Part shown: positions 38,102-51,361 of the stretch, one piece after another
Layout of the letters: each line of letters starts with the position of its first letter
How positions within the stretch are numbered: the stretch's first letter is position 1
Origin: Chamaea fasciata
Taxonomy: Eukaryota > Chordata > Aves > Passeriformes > Sylviidae
Direction of reading: 5' to 3'
DNA length: 64,000 nucleotides
Assembly: GCA_029207755.1 (NCBI GenBank)
Contig: JARCOQ010000003.1
Location: forward strand, 88,483,646 to 88,547,645
Translations under genes and position numbers: made by a program
The notes under the pieces: model-generated
What the model was told of the DNA's origin: nothing
Seen by the model: only the letters and a program-made list of their open reading frames with translations
Databases searched by the model: none

Positions 38102-41100
38102 AGCATCTTCTGTTTAATAGTATTTGCAGGTTCTATTAGTTACCTATTTGTCTGGCTTGCTGGCTGAAGTGGAATCAAGCTCAAAAATATGAGGCCATTG
38201 AGCCAAAAGAGTTAACTGGCCCCACTGGGATAAATTCTTACCTTCCTGATATTCAAATGGTCCTATCTGCATGCCTAATTCAGGAGATTCCTTGTGGTGG
38301 ATAGCTCCATATATTTCAGAAAGCTCGTCTGTGTTAACAGGCATCTCCCATTAAATTTGGGTTTGGAACCTGGCTAGAAAAAGCAATTGCTTCTTTTCCT
38401 TCAATTTATGCAGTTTCAAATGATCTGCAGCAGAATAGTCCCTGGCTTTTTCAGTTTGTGCTATAAAATTTTGGAAATCTATTTGTTTCTGTTTCTCTTA
38501 AGTTTGTTACTTTGCAGTATGGATTTTTCCTTACAAAGGTGGCTTGTTATATTTATGTCAGAGATTTACAATGTTTTCTCTGACATCCCTCTCAGAATTT
38601 TAGAATGGATTCAAGTACATAGTCCATCTTGCTGCAGAGAAAATAGCCTTTTACCCAATTCCTTTTGGGTTAAGAACAAGTCTGCTTTTTTTGACTGGGT
38701 TGGTAACCATTCTGACCTTGCTTGGAGGAGTTAAGCTTAAGGTAAGCTTTTTGAAAGCTTTGTTATCTGTATGTATATGTGGAGAGAGAAAGAAAGATGT
38801 GCGTGTGGTATATTGCTCTAATTCATCGTTGAGCACTAAGTCTCTATGTTAGTCAGTTCCTTCTATTTTTTTTCCTACACAGTGACTAGGGATGTCTGTC
38901 TCTTAACCATTTTAAATTCTCATGCTATTTAATGTTCAACTCTTCTATCCCCCAAAGATGCACAGTCGCTTCCAAAGTCTCAAGATCGATTTGTAACTCA
39001 TTTCCTAAATGTTTCTACACATTGGTAGACTTGCATTTTAAATGCAGTTGACATCACTTACGTTTTAAGAGAATAGCTCAAGTAAAACTACTCTGCAATT
39101 ACCACCAAATTAGTCAACAGTGTTCCTTTCACTTTGATATAAAACCCGCTGCCTTCTCAAGTCATACTTGAATAAGCCTCCAGATCATTCCATGTCCTAA
39201 ATGGGGATGATGTACCACATTTTTCTTTTTCTGCTGAGTTTCATGCAGCATATAAAGACAAAGCATCAGTACCAAACCATTCCTTGGTTTGGAAAAAGAT
39301 ATCTATGTTGGAAAAAAGTAGCTGTATCAGAACCCATCACATTATTGCTTCCTGCCCATACATGAGTGTGGCTCCTTGTCTCTGCAACAGTGACTTCCAC
39401 CTTGTTTGAGTCTCTCACATTCTAGAAAAATCCTTTCTCTAGGGATGTGGCTTGTAAGTTCTGTAAGTTGTGACCTGCACTTCAGAATCTAGGTCTGAAG
39501 ATTGGGCACTGGGGCACTCTGTTGACTTCTCCAGTCAGGTTCCAGTTCTCTGCATTTTTTGACTAGGCACTGTAGGAACACGACTTTTTTTGTCTCATTA
39601 GAGAAATCATTTATGTTCCTCAATAAGCAACCTGTTCCTGACCTCATGGCAGCTGGAAATTTTTTAGTTGTACTTTTGTAAAAAATAGTACTTGTAAGTT
39701 TTTGTCAGCAGACTTTTACAGCATTCTAATATTATAGCTAGCGCCCAATTTACTGTGGCTTATTTTCGCAGATTAAATGCTCCCATGTACACCGTGTCAG
39801 TTTCTGAAAAGTGACACAGGATGTTGCACAAAGTAGATGTTTTTCCTCTGTATTGGAGTTTGTTTTCAGGGTTCAAGATCAGGACTATCATCAGAGTCAA
39901 GAATTAGCCATCAGGAATTGCTGGGTCACGGGGGCATCACATTTTCTCCTGACTACTTCTTATCCAGTGTCTCCCTGAGGCAACAGTAACAAAAAAGACC
40001 TTGGTGAAGATTGCTCTGGTAGCATTTTGCTCAGTAAATGTTCCCCAGGAGAGAAAAATCCTACATTGAACAAATGAAAAAAAAAAAAACTTAATGTCCT
40101 TTTTGTCTCTCAGAGACAGCTTTTGGACTATAAACTTTGGGCTGTAAAAATTGGAAGCAGTCTGCCTTGTTGATTCTGTACTTTATTTGTCTGTGATTTC
40201 TTGAAAAAGGCCATAAATACCAAACAATTTGTGCAAGTTTGTGTGCTTATTCAAAGAAATCAAACCGAAATCTCTGATCTTTTCGATGTTCTTGTTTTAA
40301 TTAATTTGTTTGGTATTAAATAAAAAAGACTTACATTTCTTCATACAAATGGAATATTGGAACACCAGGTTTTATTTTAAATTTGAGAATTTAAGTTGGC
40401 ATAAAAATTCAGATTATCATATCTTCCTACCTTAGACCTGTATTATTTACATAGATTGATGACATGCCAAGACAAGTTAAAACAACCGGGAAAATGGGAC
40501 ACTCATTTGAGTACTTTAAATGTTTGTAATTTAAATTAAAAAATTGAAAAATTGTTGGAATATTCTCCTTTGATGCTTAAGGAGGTCCATAAGATCTCCT
40601 CTAACACTTTCAGAGTCCCAGAAGTGCATTTCTTGTACTGCTGAAGTCAGTGGCAGTTTTGCCAATGACTAATGCAAGGAATAAATCACTCCTGTTATTT
40701 AGCTCAGTGAGTAAATGAAATTCAAATGCCATCTCCATATAGTTCTCTATTAATTTTTAGACTAGAGCTCCAGTCTGAAGAGTGGAGGTGTTAGAGTGGT
40801 TGTAGGAATTCAACTAGGTATAGCAATGCAAGTATTTCCTACTAGCACAATTCGTGGAGTGATATGATGTGGAAGTGTTCTATGTAATTAGTGATGACAT
40901 TTTCAAAACAGAATAGCCAAGAGGGCAGTTTAGCTCTGTGTTAAATATTTCATACTCTGGAGCTGATAGTTAGGAAAATTGCATTGTCCTCACAGAAGAA
41001 TCACATCAGACCTCAAGCAGATGCTTCTTTATTACTGATGTAACACAGTGGTGATATTAAAAGTCTTTATCACCTCCCCTGAATGTAGTGTGAAAACAGA

Positions 41101-44100
41101 CTTACATGTTTTGTATTTCTGACAGAACATTTGTAAGACTTGCACTGCTGGGTTTAAAAAGATGGGACACATTCTTTTCTTTCTACAAAATTAGGTATTT
41201 GTTTTGCCCCTGCTTCCAAAGGGCAAAACATTGAGGTAATGCTTCAGCTTTATTCTTTCTGAGTTCAAGGTATTGGAAGGCCATGAAACTTTAAAGATGG
41301 CAAGGCAAAGAAGTGGCAAGAGAGCCATGTGGGAAGGATAAAGATAGGCCTTAGCAAAGAAGAAGTTAACATGCTTTCTGTTTTGTCAACTTGTAAATGT
41401 TTAGTAATTTTTTTTATCTGAAAGCTGTGTAAGTTTTCTGTTTGTGGAATATTTTAAGGTTTTCTAAATATCCCAGCAAAATAAGCAAAGCTTTTTACAC
41501 ATGTATTATGCATTAAAAACAAGCTGCCAAGTGACTCAGATGCAATCTCCCCTCTGTCGCAGTGGTGCCAATTTGACACCCAGAAGTCTGAGTTTCACAT
41601 CCAGACCTATGCCAAACTCTTGACTTCAGCTCGCTTGTATTTCGTTGGTCAGAGAACCAGCTGGTGCTTGTTGACAGTGTCCCATTGCTGCCACTGTCTG
41701 CAGGGGCACTCCCGTGTCTCACCTCTCCCAAGAGGTTTGGTCGTGTGACCATGCACCCAACTGGGTGATCCTCTTCTCCTGCACATGGCATTTGCAATCC
41801 TGAATGGCATTGTCAGGGTGAGTCCTGGCACTAAGGTCCCTGCCTGTGGAACAGGCAGTAAGTTTTCTTAAAAAAAAAATAAACGCAGGAAGAAATAAAG
41901 CAGCACATTCATGTGTGAGAGATGGGAAGATAAAAAAAGAGAGACAAAAATTAAAATAAGTTAACTCAATTGCTTACAGCAGTTTGGGAGACTATGTTTT
42001 CACATGAATGTTTATTCCCGTCTGTACTTTTTCAGAACAATGACTTATATTCCAAAGTATTTTATTTATCTACATGCAGCTTTATAAAGACCAGGTTTGA
42101 TCTTGCTGAGTTTAGTTTTATGATTATTGTTCTTCCTTTTTTACATATAAATGCAGAAAGAACTGCATTCAATTATTGGCAGCAATTACGTTAAATCCCA
42201 GTTTTCCATACATAATGTTATCTGTACTCTTGAGGATCATGATAAATACTTTTAATATACTTTAATGGGCTACTCTTACAAGGAATTTTGCATTGGCACA
42301 ATAGAGGCAGCATTACAGTAAATTAAATTAGAGTGCACACAATTAAATAGAATAATGAAAAAAAAAATCAGACTTGGAGCAACAACTCTTTGTAGACCCC
42401 TGAAATTCAATTCCACAAGAAACATAATAGAAGATGGTGAGTGGAATTTAGATAGCTAAGTTAGATATTATTTACTTTGTAATATCTCCATCAGGGATTA
42501 ATGTTCTCTTATTCAGAGGCATTGATTAGCCTCTGGATCGTTTTTCATATTGATTACTGTTGTAATGTAGCATTCCTTTTTCATTTATCTACCCAACATC
42601 AATATAACTTTAGAGATATAACTTCATCGCAGTACAGTTGTTATGCAATCCACAATAATTTGTGGCTTCTCAATAATAGCTTTAAGGAAATCTGTACAGA
42701 TTTAATTTGAGTTTATAGCCATTTATTGCAAGAAAAAGCACCTCATCCTCCTTTCATCTTCTCTGATAAAAAATTTCTCTTGAGTCTGACAAACTTCTTT
42801 CCAGGTGTTGCTTGAGTGTGAGGGATGTTTCTGTTTTATCAAACACAGCTAAAGTAAGGCATATGTGCAGCTCTGACAGTTATGTTTTGAGTGTGCAGCA
42901 AAATCAGAAGGTATGATATTAGCATTTCAAGTGATATTTACTTTTTTCCTAATTTTTGTAGTTTCTGTTATTTCGATTGGAGGTGAACATGAATTCAATC
43001 CAATTTGGAGCTGGCACTTGGAGTCTACAGGACCATAAAGTTTTCCTTTAGTTCTCACCACTGTGTGGCTTTGGCTTTATTTCTCAGATTCTTACTTCCC
43101 CTACAGTAAAGGATAACAGCTCTTGTCCATCTAATTTAGAGGTGTCTGCAGAGAATTAATTTGTTGACAGTTATAAATCTTAAAAATGTGGCATGTTAAT
43201 GCACTAAATTCAGAGTTTTCTGAGGTCAGATGAATGAGCTTTTATCCCTACAGAATATATCCCGTACCTAAGGACATCTGTGAATGTGCTCTAGGCTTTC
43301 AGGCTCTTTTGCCTATTTTTTTACTGATACTATATTGTATCTATATGTGAACTCAGGTATTCCATTAGTTTGAATCAGATCAAGTTCATTTATAATACAA
43401 AGTAAAATGCATTTTTATTTTTGCGGAATTTGTGGAGGAGATGAAAGGGGTAGCAGTTAGTGATTAAAATCAACACAAAGCCTTACCTTAATCCTTGCCT
43501 CCTGTCATCTTTTTCCTTTCACAATCACTGAGAAATATCTTTGAAACCAAGTCTTTGGAAGTAACCCTAGCACTTACTGGACCCTGATCTCATAAACTGT
43601 GTTTAGAAGACATAGGAAAACTGCTGGGATTTTTTTAGTTCATGAATGTGCAAATGTTTTGCTGAATTTTGGCCTTACCAGCAAGTCTTCCCTTCCTGAG
43701 CTTAGAAACCCTACTGTGAAAGTCAACGGCTGCACTGTGTGCTTGTTCTTTGGTGCTCCAACAGATGAATGGTTTAGGGAGTGTCCATAAATGCGAAAGA
43801 ATTCTCTTAAGAGTCATTTTTATGAAGTGAGGAGGAAAAAATAAATAAAAAATTCTCTTGCTTTTCTGTTCAGCTGCGGGTCCTGCTTCATCTCCTCTTA
43901 TGTTAAAAAAGTCTTTTACCAAATGCTTCTTATCTGTCATGAGTGGGAAAGAAAAATAATGTTTTCTTTGTATTATGTTGTTAATTTTTCTCCAGGGGTT
44001 GGTTTACAGAATGAGGGGGTATAGGGAATGTTCAGCAAGTCTTACTTCCTTAATTAAAAATATAATTAGCCATCTATATAAATCCCAACTCTTGTATTAC

Positions 44101-44524
44101 ACCGGTTATATTGAGTCTCTAGATGTTAGGAGGCTTGATCCAAAGGTACATATGTAAGTCAAAAAATTAATGTTTCACATTTCTTTAAATTGATGTAGCA
44201 AATGTGTACTCTTGAATAGTTTGACAATAAATTATTAATTCTGTTTTACTATTTCAAGGTCAAACCCTGGCTGTCAACTGTTGCAAACAGAATTAATATT
44301 TTAGTTTGTTCTTTTGAAGATTTAGCTGATACTGCTAAAACATGCTCTACAGAAATGAATCTCTTGCAGTCATCACCCAGTTAGATATAGGAAGCATTTT
44401 CTTCAACTACTTTTGAATAGAAGGCTCAATCATGACGCTGAAAAGTGTGTGGTAAAAAAATGATGTTATATTAAACCTTGAATTATTTTTTTGCTTGTTC
44501 ATGGTCCAGGCCCTGGATGATTTG
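38102..44524. other. Intronic stretch, one GC-richer patch
   Basis: Mostly ordinary intron. The part 41515-41860 is GC-richer than its surroundings, has an open frame of about 94 codons on the minus strand, and is followed by A10-TAAA near 41868-41884. It matches no gene or repeat I recognise, so it may be an unfamiliar repeat or a decayed retrocopy. Confidence 0.45.
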
Positions 44525-44873
44525 TGATGAGGACCTAATTGCAGCTTTCCAATAGCTGAAGGGAGCCTGCAACAAAGGTGGAGAGAGACCATTCACTTAC
44601 AAGAGCCCATAGTGACAGGACAAGGGCTGATGGCTTCAAACTGAAAGAGGGCAGGTTTAGATTAGATATTAGGAAGAAATTCTTTACTGTGAGGGTGGTG
44701 AGACCTGAACAGGTTTCCCAGGGACATTGTGGATGCCCCAGGAAGAGTTCAAGGCCTGTTTGGATGAGGCTCTGAGCGATCTGATCTAGCAGTGGATGTC
44801 CCTGCCCGCGGCAGGGGTGTAGGGACTAGATGATCTTTAAGGTTCCTTCCAAACCAAACAATTCTGTGAATCC
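44525..44873 (+). mobile_element. CR1 LINE fragment, sense
   Basis: This is the 3' part of a CR1: ACCTAATTGCAGC, GACAGGACAAGGGCTGATGG, AAACTGAAAGAGGGCAGGTT, AAATTCTTTACTGTGAGGGT and CTAGATGATCTTTAAGGTTC. It ends AATTCTGTGAATCC, a mutated ATTCTATGATTC terminus. It is 5'-truncated within the end of ORF2. It reads left to right, like the host gene. Confidence 0.92.
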
Positions 44874-47059
44874 ATTACTGTGATATGAGTCCCCATGTTT
44901 TACAATACCTGTATCTGAAATGGCTGCCTTTGGTTTTGTCTGTTTTCTGCCACCTTCTCTCTTGTCTTCCTTATTACATCAGCAGAGCGACATAGTGAAT
45001 CTGCAGATTATCCTTTCATGGTACAGACATCACTGCTTCTGATTCTGAAGTTTGTAGGGGAAACATTACTGTTATATATTCTGCGAAAAATATTAAACAA
45101 TGTAGTGGATGAACTTATAAAATGTGGAATTTTTTAATGAGGTTCACATACAGTAACTGCTATGATTTTTTTTCTTTAGGGTTTACTATTTATTACTTTT
45201 CTTCTTAGTGTACAAAATATGCATTATGATTTACAGATACATATTCAGTTAAAATAATTTTAATGCAAGTTCACTATTAAATGAAGATGGTACATTCATT
45301 TCACTGAAGTATATCAATACTATGGATTGCTAGAATAGTTTATAAAAGATTCCAGAAGTCCTTCAAGTATAACAGAAAAGATGTTATTCAGCGTTAGGAC
45401 TATATAGAATTTTGGCCTGATACATGTACAGAAATACATTTCAAATGTATACCAGCAATCTGTTAATGAAGGGAATAGTCTTTAATTAAAAATAGATGAA
45501 AGGATTTTACATATGGAGCAAAAAAACTCAGCAAAGAGGCCTGCTATGTAAGCTTAATTACTTTTTTCACATGGGCTTTGGTGAGAAAGTGCTTATGATA
45601 GATCATAGACCATGTTGGTCTATGATGTCCATTTGTTGTATGGACTTCTGTTTCCAAACTGCGCTTCTCCATGTCACAACTATAAATTTTGCTCTTATTA
45701 TATAGCAGTAAGGGCAAATTTTCACATTTTGTTTTATACTATTTGTAGAATGTAGTTCAGCAGAGAAATCTAGGAGATGTCGTACTACCATGAATTATTA
45801 ATTCATCTAGTGTCATTTCCTGGCTCTGGAAATTCAGTGGTTTATAAAATTGAGAGGAGAAAGAGGAGCAAATTATATTCTTGGGTAATTGAAAAAGCTA
45901 GTGTGATTGAGAAGAGAATTTGTTTCTCCCACACATAAGTTATCACTGTATGCCCTGAAATACTGTATCAAATAACTCTTCATAATACACTGGCTAGCAC
46001 AGAAGCATATGTTATGTGTCTCCATTCAGCATGCCTAATTAAATTTTGCGAAGATGTTTGTGTAAAGATTTCTTGCTGCATTGTATGAAGAAATGTCATC
46101 AGAAAGAAAAAACCAAAAAAGCACAACTCTTTCGTGTCTTTGGAATATATTTTATGTATGGGGTGAAAGTTTAGGAGGAGTATTGTAGGCAAATATTAGA
46201 GATGCCAGATACCAGAAAGGAAATCTAAGAATCTTTTTAGATAATAATTGCAAAAAAGCTACAACAGGTGGTACCAATCTAATGAGTTTTCCTATCTTGT
46301 GTTTGATTTATTTCTTTCATTTTCTGTAAGTTAAAGAAAAGAGTTTATAGACTTGAAGGAAGCATCATTGCATTAAGACTCAAATATTATGGGGCATGAA
46401 AAACTGGAATTTCTTCTATACACCATGACCTATTTATGATAGTTTGTTCCACTATTTCTGTAATTTGTGATATATGCTGTCATTTTAATTTATTGATAAG
46501 TCATTTTTTATTTGTTGTATTGGCCACAGTTGACTGCCATTAAGAAGATGCACGTGGTTCTTGACTAATATGAGTGTATCTGAGTGATTAGAAATATCAG
46601 CAATTATTCTGTTGCCTTTTTGGCATCTCAGGGGACAAAACAAAAAATGCTGAGACTACACATGAAGTGTTAATTCTATATTGTTTATTCTTTTATACTT
46701 TTTTTAGATGTCTTTGGTGACTGAGTTGCCGTAGTCATTAGTTGGAACTTTGAGCTCCTTGTAGTTGTCTCTGAAGTTTCAGTAAACTCACACATAAAAG
46801 CCGGGAAAACTTCACCTTTTCCTTATGCTGCTATTCACATCACCATAGGTGAACTCACTGCTGCATTCTGCCATCCTTCAGACAAGCTGCTGGGCTCTGC
46901 TGGCTAGCCCAGAAGTGATCACTGTTCCCATTTAGCTAGCTGAAGTCCATGCCAAAATCAAGTGGTGCAAATGCTGCTTCAGTGTCTGCAACACCACATT
47001 TTCATAAGAATGACCTCAAGCTGCTTCTTTAGGCCAGTAGTGGTAATGTATCACTGTGG
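44874..47059. other. Intronic stretch with one small perfect hairpin
   Basis: Ordinary intron. At 45602-45626 an 11-base perfect inverted repeat (ATCATAGACCA / TGGTCTATGAT) encloses a 3-base loop. No exon or transposon was recognised. Confidence 0.5.
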
Positions 47060-47757
47060 AGTAAAGTGAAATAGTTGGATGACAACTTGGACATGAGCTG
47101 GCAATGTGCACTTCCAGCCCAGAAAACCAACCACATCCTGGGCTGCATGAAAAGCAGCGTGGCCAGCAGAGCCATGGAGGGGGTTCTGCCCCTGACTCCA
47201 TTCTCATCAGCCCCACCTGGGGTACTGTGTCCAGCTCTGGGCTTCCCAGGATACAAAACACGTGGGCATGTTATAGTGGCTCCAGAACAGGTCAGAGAGC
47301 TGGATCACCTCTCCTAAGGAGACAGGCTGGGAGAGCAGCGGCTGCTCAGCCTGGAGAAGGCTCGGAGGAGATCTGATTTTGTTTTTTCTAAATATAAAGG
47401 GAGCTTACAAATCAGACACAGAAATCCTTTTTACCTGAGCCTGTAGTGACTGTACAAGGGACAGTGTATTTAAACTGAAAAAGGGTAGGTTTAGACTACC
47501 CTTTTAGACTGCCCTTTAGACTACTAGGGGTTTAGGAAGACATTTTTTATGGTGAGGGTGGTGAGGCACTAGAAATAGGTTGCCCAGAGAAGTTCTGTGT
47601 GTCCCATATCTGGAGATGTTCAAGGGCAAACTGAATGGGGCTTTGGGCTTCCAGCAACCTGGTCTAATAAAAGATGTTCCTGCCCAATAACAGACCACTT
47701 GGAGCTAGAAGATCTTGAAGGTCCCTTCCAACCCAAACCATTCTACTAATTCTATGG
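47060..47757 (+). mobile_element. CR1 LINE fragment, sense, longest CR1 copy on this strand
   Basis: It starts in the ORF2 tail (ACAACTTGGACATGAGCTGG; CATCCTGGGCTGCATGAAAA) and continues through TACTGTGTCCAGCTCTGGGC to the 3' UTR (GGTGAGGGTGGTGAGGCACT; GAAGGTCCCTTCCAACCCAA). It ends ATTCTACTAATTCTATGG. The reading frame is broken several times. Around 47490-47524 the word TTTAGACT is present three times where CR1 has it once, a local slippage expansion. It is truncated at the 5' end near 47060. Confidence 0.93.
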
Positions 47758-48089
47758 TAGGAGTGCAGATTTAATTTGGGAAGGTGTAAAGGTATCTGGG
47801 TGTGCAACACCCAGCCTGGATGTTTATGTCTATCTTAATGAATAGTGAATGAATAAAGTTTGACTTTGAATTTGAACCCATATTTAAATCAAGTCCTGAT
47901 AGGGTCAGGTAGCTTCTTCAGTGACTTTGAAAGGGGTTCAGTAGAAGATAATCTCAAATGTCATTTACTGCATTCTGCTTTTGCTGCTCAGATGGATACC
48001 AGTGTAGGAAATCTCTATTGTCTCAGATCTTATGTCTGGAAAAAATCAGTAGCATAGTTTTCAGTTTTGCACGATTCTTGCCTAATCAG

Positions 48090-48158
<69 letters not shown>
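48090..48158 (+). repeat. Perfect (ATT)23 microsatellite
   Basis: 69 bases of uninterrupted ATT, 23 units, with no substitution. It produces an apparent run of isoleucines in one frame, which is not a protein. Its perfection and length suggest it is currently length-variable. Confidence 0.99.
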
Positions 48159-48159
<1 letters not shown>

Positions 48160-48932
48160 TTTCCAGATCTTCCCACTCTTTTTTCTGTACCATAGTTTTT
48201 AATGTATTCATACCTATATCAAGATCTCATTAACGGGTTTGAGTAGGATTAATTTTTCACAGGCTATAGTGTCATCATTGCAGAAAACTTTTTTATTGAG
48301 CCTGAGAAAGACAAGGGTTTATTTTTTAAAAAAGTGACTTTTTTCTTACCTTAATCAGACATTAAGATCAATGTTGCCACGATGAGTAAAAACAGTAGTT
48401 CCTGATTAAAAATAACAGTTCCTAAGTACTAGATTTCTGTTTATAGTTTTCTAAATTTTTATTAAAAAATAAAAAATAGGCTGCTTGGCTCTCATTGATT
48501 ATGATCATGTGCAAAAGAACATAATAAATCTCAAATTACAGTTATTGCATAATTATATATCATTAGCTCATTGTATCTTTTTAAACTTTTGACTGTCTTC
48601 TACAATTAAAATGTTATTATGTCTCCATTTTTAATTGATTTACTGACCTTTATTTCTCTGTTGTTCTGAAATCCTTTGAATATGAATATAATTTCAAAAG
48701 TGGTTCCAGCGTTCTTTTTAGGCATTTCATAAATGCATGTTTCTGGCAGACTATTGGTTTAGGTGATCAGCCCTTAGATACTAAATACTGCATTTTAATT
48801 TAGTTTTGACATGGATAGGAATGACTTGTCAAGTACCTTTTATAAAAATGACATCACCAAGTACATTTGTGACATAGTATAAAAAGAATGTTGAAATATA
48901 AAGTGATATTTTCTTAGAGAATATGTAGGTTG

Positions 48933-48977
48933 CAATATTCTGCAGAACAGCATATAACTTTCTTTTGAATTTTTATG
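48933..48977 (+). repeat. 45-base exact repeat, copy A
   Basis: Begins CAATATTCTGCAGAACAGC and ends TGAATTTTTATG. All 45 bases are identical to 56025-56069 in the same orientation, 7.1 kb away. The flanks on both sides are unrelated. It belongs to no repeat family I recognise. Confidence 0.95.
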
Positions 48978-49309
48978 TGAAGTCTGAAACTAAAAATGTT
49001 TCTGAAAATAGAAAATAATCATATTTTTAATAACATTCCATGATAAACTTTTAGGAAAAAATTAAGTCTCATGAGCAACATATTTAGGCACAGTAAAAAG
49101 TAATAATTTGATTAATATGGACATAGTGTTATTTCTCTCATGGTACATCAGAAAACACAGACTTCTAGAAAAATCTAATGAAGCTAGTAAGTGTATGGGG
49201 ATTTAGAAGAAAAAGAATACTGTCTATTAGAGATTGAATTATGTGTAATTTGGGAAAAAATAAAGAACCTTCTACCTGCTAAGGTCATGCTAGCCTTGGA
49301 AATTTTTTA

Positions 49310-49368
49310 TTTTCTGGGGTTTGTTTTTTGTTTTTTTGTGGTTTTTTGTTTTTTGTTTTTTTTTTTAT
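49310..49368 (+). repeat. T/G-rich low-complexity tract
   Basis: A run of T broken by single G or GG (GTTTTTTG-like units), ending in about 12 T. Similar T/G tracts lie at 57265-57320, 60382-60408 and 63017-63070, all with T/G on the + strand. Confidence 0.85.
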
Positions 49369-49494
49369 CAGGGTACTGCTCTGCTCTCACTTTTGCAGTC
49401 CGTCTTCTGCACTGCCACTGACCGAATAAAGTTTTGGCCATCTTATGTAAATTCCTGCTGTGCATAAATACAGCTCCTGATTCAGATGCATAAT

Positions 49495-49532
49495 GTAATT
49501 GGCTATATGGAACGTAATTGGCTATATGGAAA
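49495..49532 (+). repeat. 19-base tandem duplication
   Basis: GTAATTGGCTATATGGAAC occurs twice head to tail; the second copy differs only by one extra A. This is a simple local duplication. Confidence 0.9.
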
Positions 49533-51361
49533 CAAAGTGGAAAAACCCTTGTTGGAGTGACTGGAGATTTAATGAATACTGTCATTAGGGCAATTATCTC
49601 TCCATGTGACAAAATACAGACATCTGTCTTAAGGCAAGCTGTATTATTCTCTTATCAGTGTTGAGTTTTGATCTGCTTAAATATGAGTGTCTAGTGCCAT
49701 TTAAAGTGCCTGAGAATATCTCACGTGTCCTGTACTGTGAACTTTGACTTTCACGTCCCACACACTTTCCGCGAAGCGGAAACAAACACTTTTATGTTTG
49801 TTAAACTTCTCATACCCACTGGTGTGTCCTGGCATGTTCCATGTTCTAAACCTTCTACTGCTTGGATAATTGCCTGTCTTGTCTGTAATATGGTTCTAGG
49901 CATATGGCTAGGATTGTGGAGCAAGTATTTTATCAAAATTCACGGGGTTAATGTACTTCTGTGACAACTGCTAATTTCTTATATTATTTTTAATTTCTTC
50001 TGGCTAGGTTTTATTTGTCTCCCAGTTACCCTTACTTGGACATCCCTTCTTTTCATATAATGTTCAGAAATTTCTCAATCTTTCTTCTGCCTCTGATGTA
50101 TACCTGGAATGCCAGTTTCATCATGTCAGGATGTTTAAACAGAGTTGCTTTAATATCTGGCTTTGCAGTTTCTCTGTGTTTTTTCAATCCCCTGTTTTGC
50201 TGCTAGACTGAACTCAAGTCTTCTAGACATTTTACCAACTATTCAGCCGTATTCATTTGAGGCCACCAGCACTGCTACTGTGTACACAGCAGTTGTCTTA
50301 CTTGCTGCATCCTTTCTTGTTGTGCTTGAAAGCCCTTTTCTCTTCTCTAATCGCTGGCCTTTGTCAGCCTGGGGCTCAGAAGAGGAGGCATGGTGCCAAG
50401 TTCTCGTAAGCTGTCGGTCTTGATTTCCAGAGCAAATCCTATGAAAGGGTGCTGTGGATAACATGGCCAGTGTTAGGAAGCACAGCTCAGTGCTTTTTTC
50501 ACATGCACACTGTTCACATTGCCAGAATCCACTGGGAATTGGCAGCAGCTGCTGTGTCATTGCTCTGCCGCCTGTCCTTTCTATGGCCCCAGGGGGCCAT
50601 CTTCCAAAGCATGTGCAAGGAGACATGGCTCTGCGTAGTTCACAGAGTTTGTGCGTTCACTGAGGAAATTGCCTTTTAAAGTATAATATTCCAGATGAGA
50701 AGCCAGATTTTCCTCCAATTATTTATTGCTTAAGAAAAGAGGTACAGAGTGGCACTTCTTGGTGAGGAGGGAATAGTCAGTCTGACAGTTGCCTGTAGCC
50801 TCCTGACCAGTCAGCAGTGCCATAAAAATCCCACTGGGAAATTCTGGAAATCCTGGAAAGGTAAAGTGGCAGAAGATGGCTTAAACTGATGTAATTCAGT
50901 AGATATGAGGCACCATCTCACAAAACCAGTATATACAAATAACCATCAAAGCCCCGTCAGAAGTGTCTTCTCACCTGGGCCTATCCCAGAGTAACTCTTC
51001 CATATTTTGAGTTTCTGTTTCTCAATAGACAGAAGGCACTTACTGGTTCCTGGCCACACACTCGTTTGAGAAACTTCTAAGCTATTACAGAATGCTTAAT
51101 TCGTTTATTTTTGCCTACATAGAATAATTATAAAGCACTAACAATATCCTTAGTGCCTGTAGTCAGGAAGATATTCATGACACTTGCTTGGGAGCGTGGC
51201 TGATAAACCATTCTTGTGAATTAAACATTTTTCTGCTTGCTTGAGATTTGAACAATTCTTCTCCTCAAGCATGCATCAGATATTCTACTGTCTTTTGAGT
51301 CTGAGTGGTATGGATAAAAACATTTTTTAAGTAAGTTGTGGTATTCATCTGAGTAATCATC

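Larger units (their letters stand above)
47758..51361. other. Intronic stretch with a microsatellite and small repeats
   Basis: Contains the ATT array, a 45-base sequence repeated at 56025, a T/G-rich tract at 49310-49368 and a 19-base tandem at 49495-49532. The part 50240-50640 is GC-richer with open frames on both strands and matches no family I know. No exon was seen. Confidence 0.5.

Noticed and set aside
37838..38167. 109-codon frame over the palindrome
   Set aside because: The frame merely passes through both arms of the inverted repeat; no domain and no splice context.
38387..38734. 115-codon hydrophobic-looking frame
   Set aside because: T-rich intron sequence yields Leu/Phe-rich translations; there is no initiation or splice context and no family match.
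47075..47376. Overlapping open frames on both strands
   Set aside because: CR1 ORF2 tail sequence at 47060-47757, with frame breaks.
47958..48233. Open frame with a long isoleucine run
   Set aside because: The run is the ATT microsatellite read in one frame; no gene surrounds it.
49766..49782. CpG-containing hairpin TTTCCGC/GCGGAAA
   Set aside because: Seven base pairs with a 3-base loop is within chance expectation for 64 kb.
50243..50626. 127-codon minus-strand frame in a GC-richer patch
   Set aside because: Other frames of similar length overlap it on the + strand, composition alone explains them, and no domain is visible.
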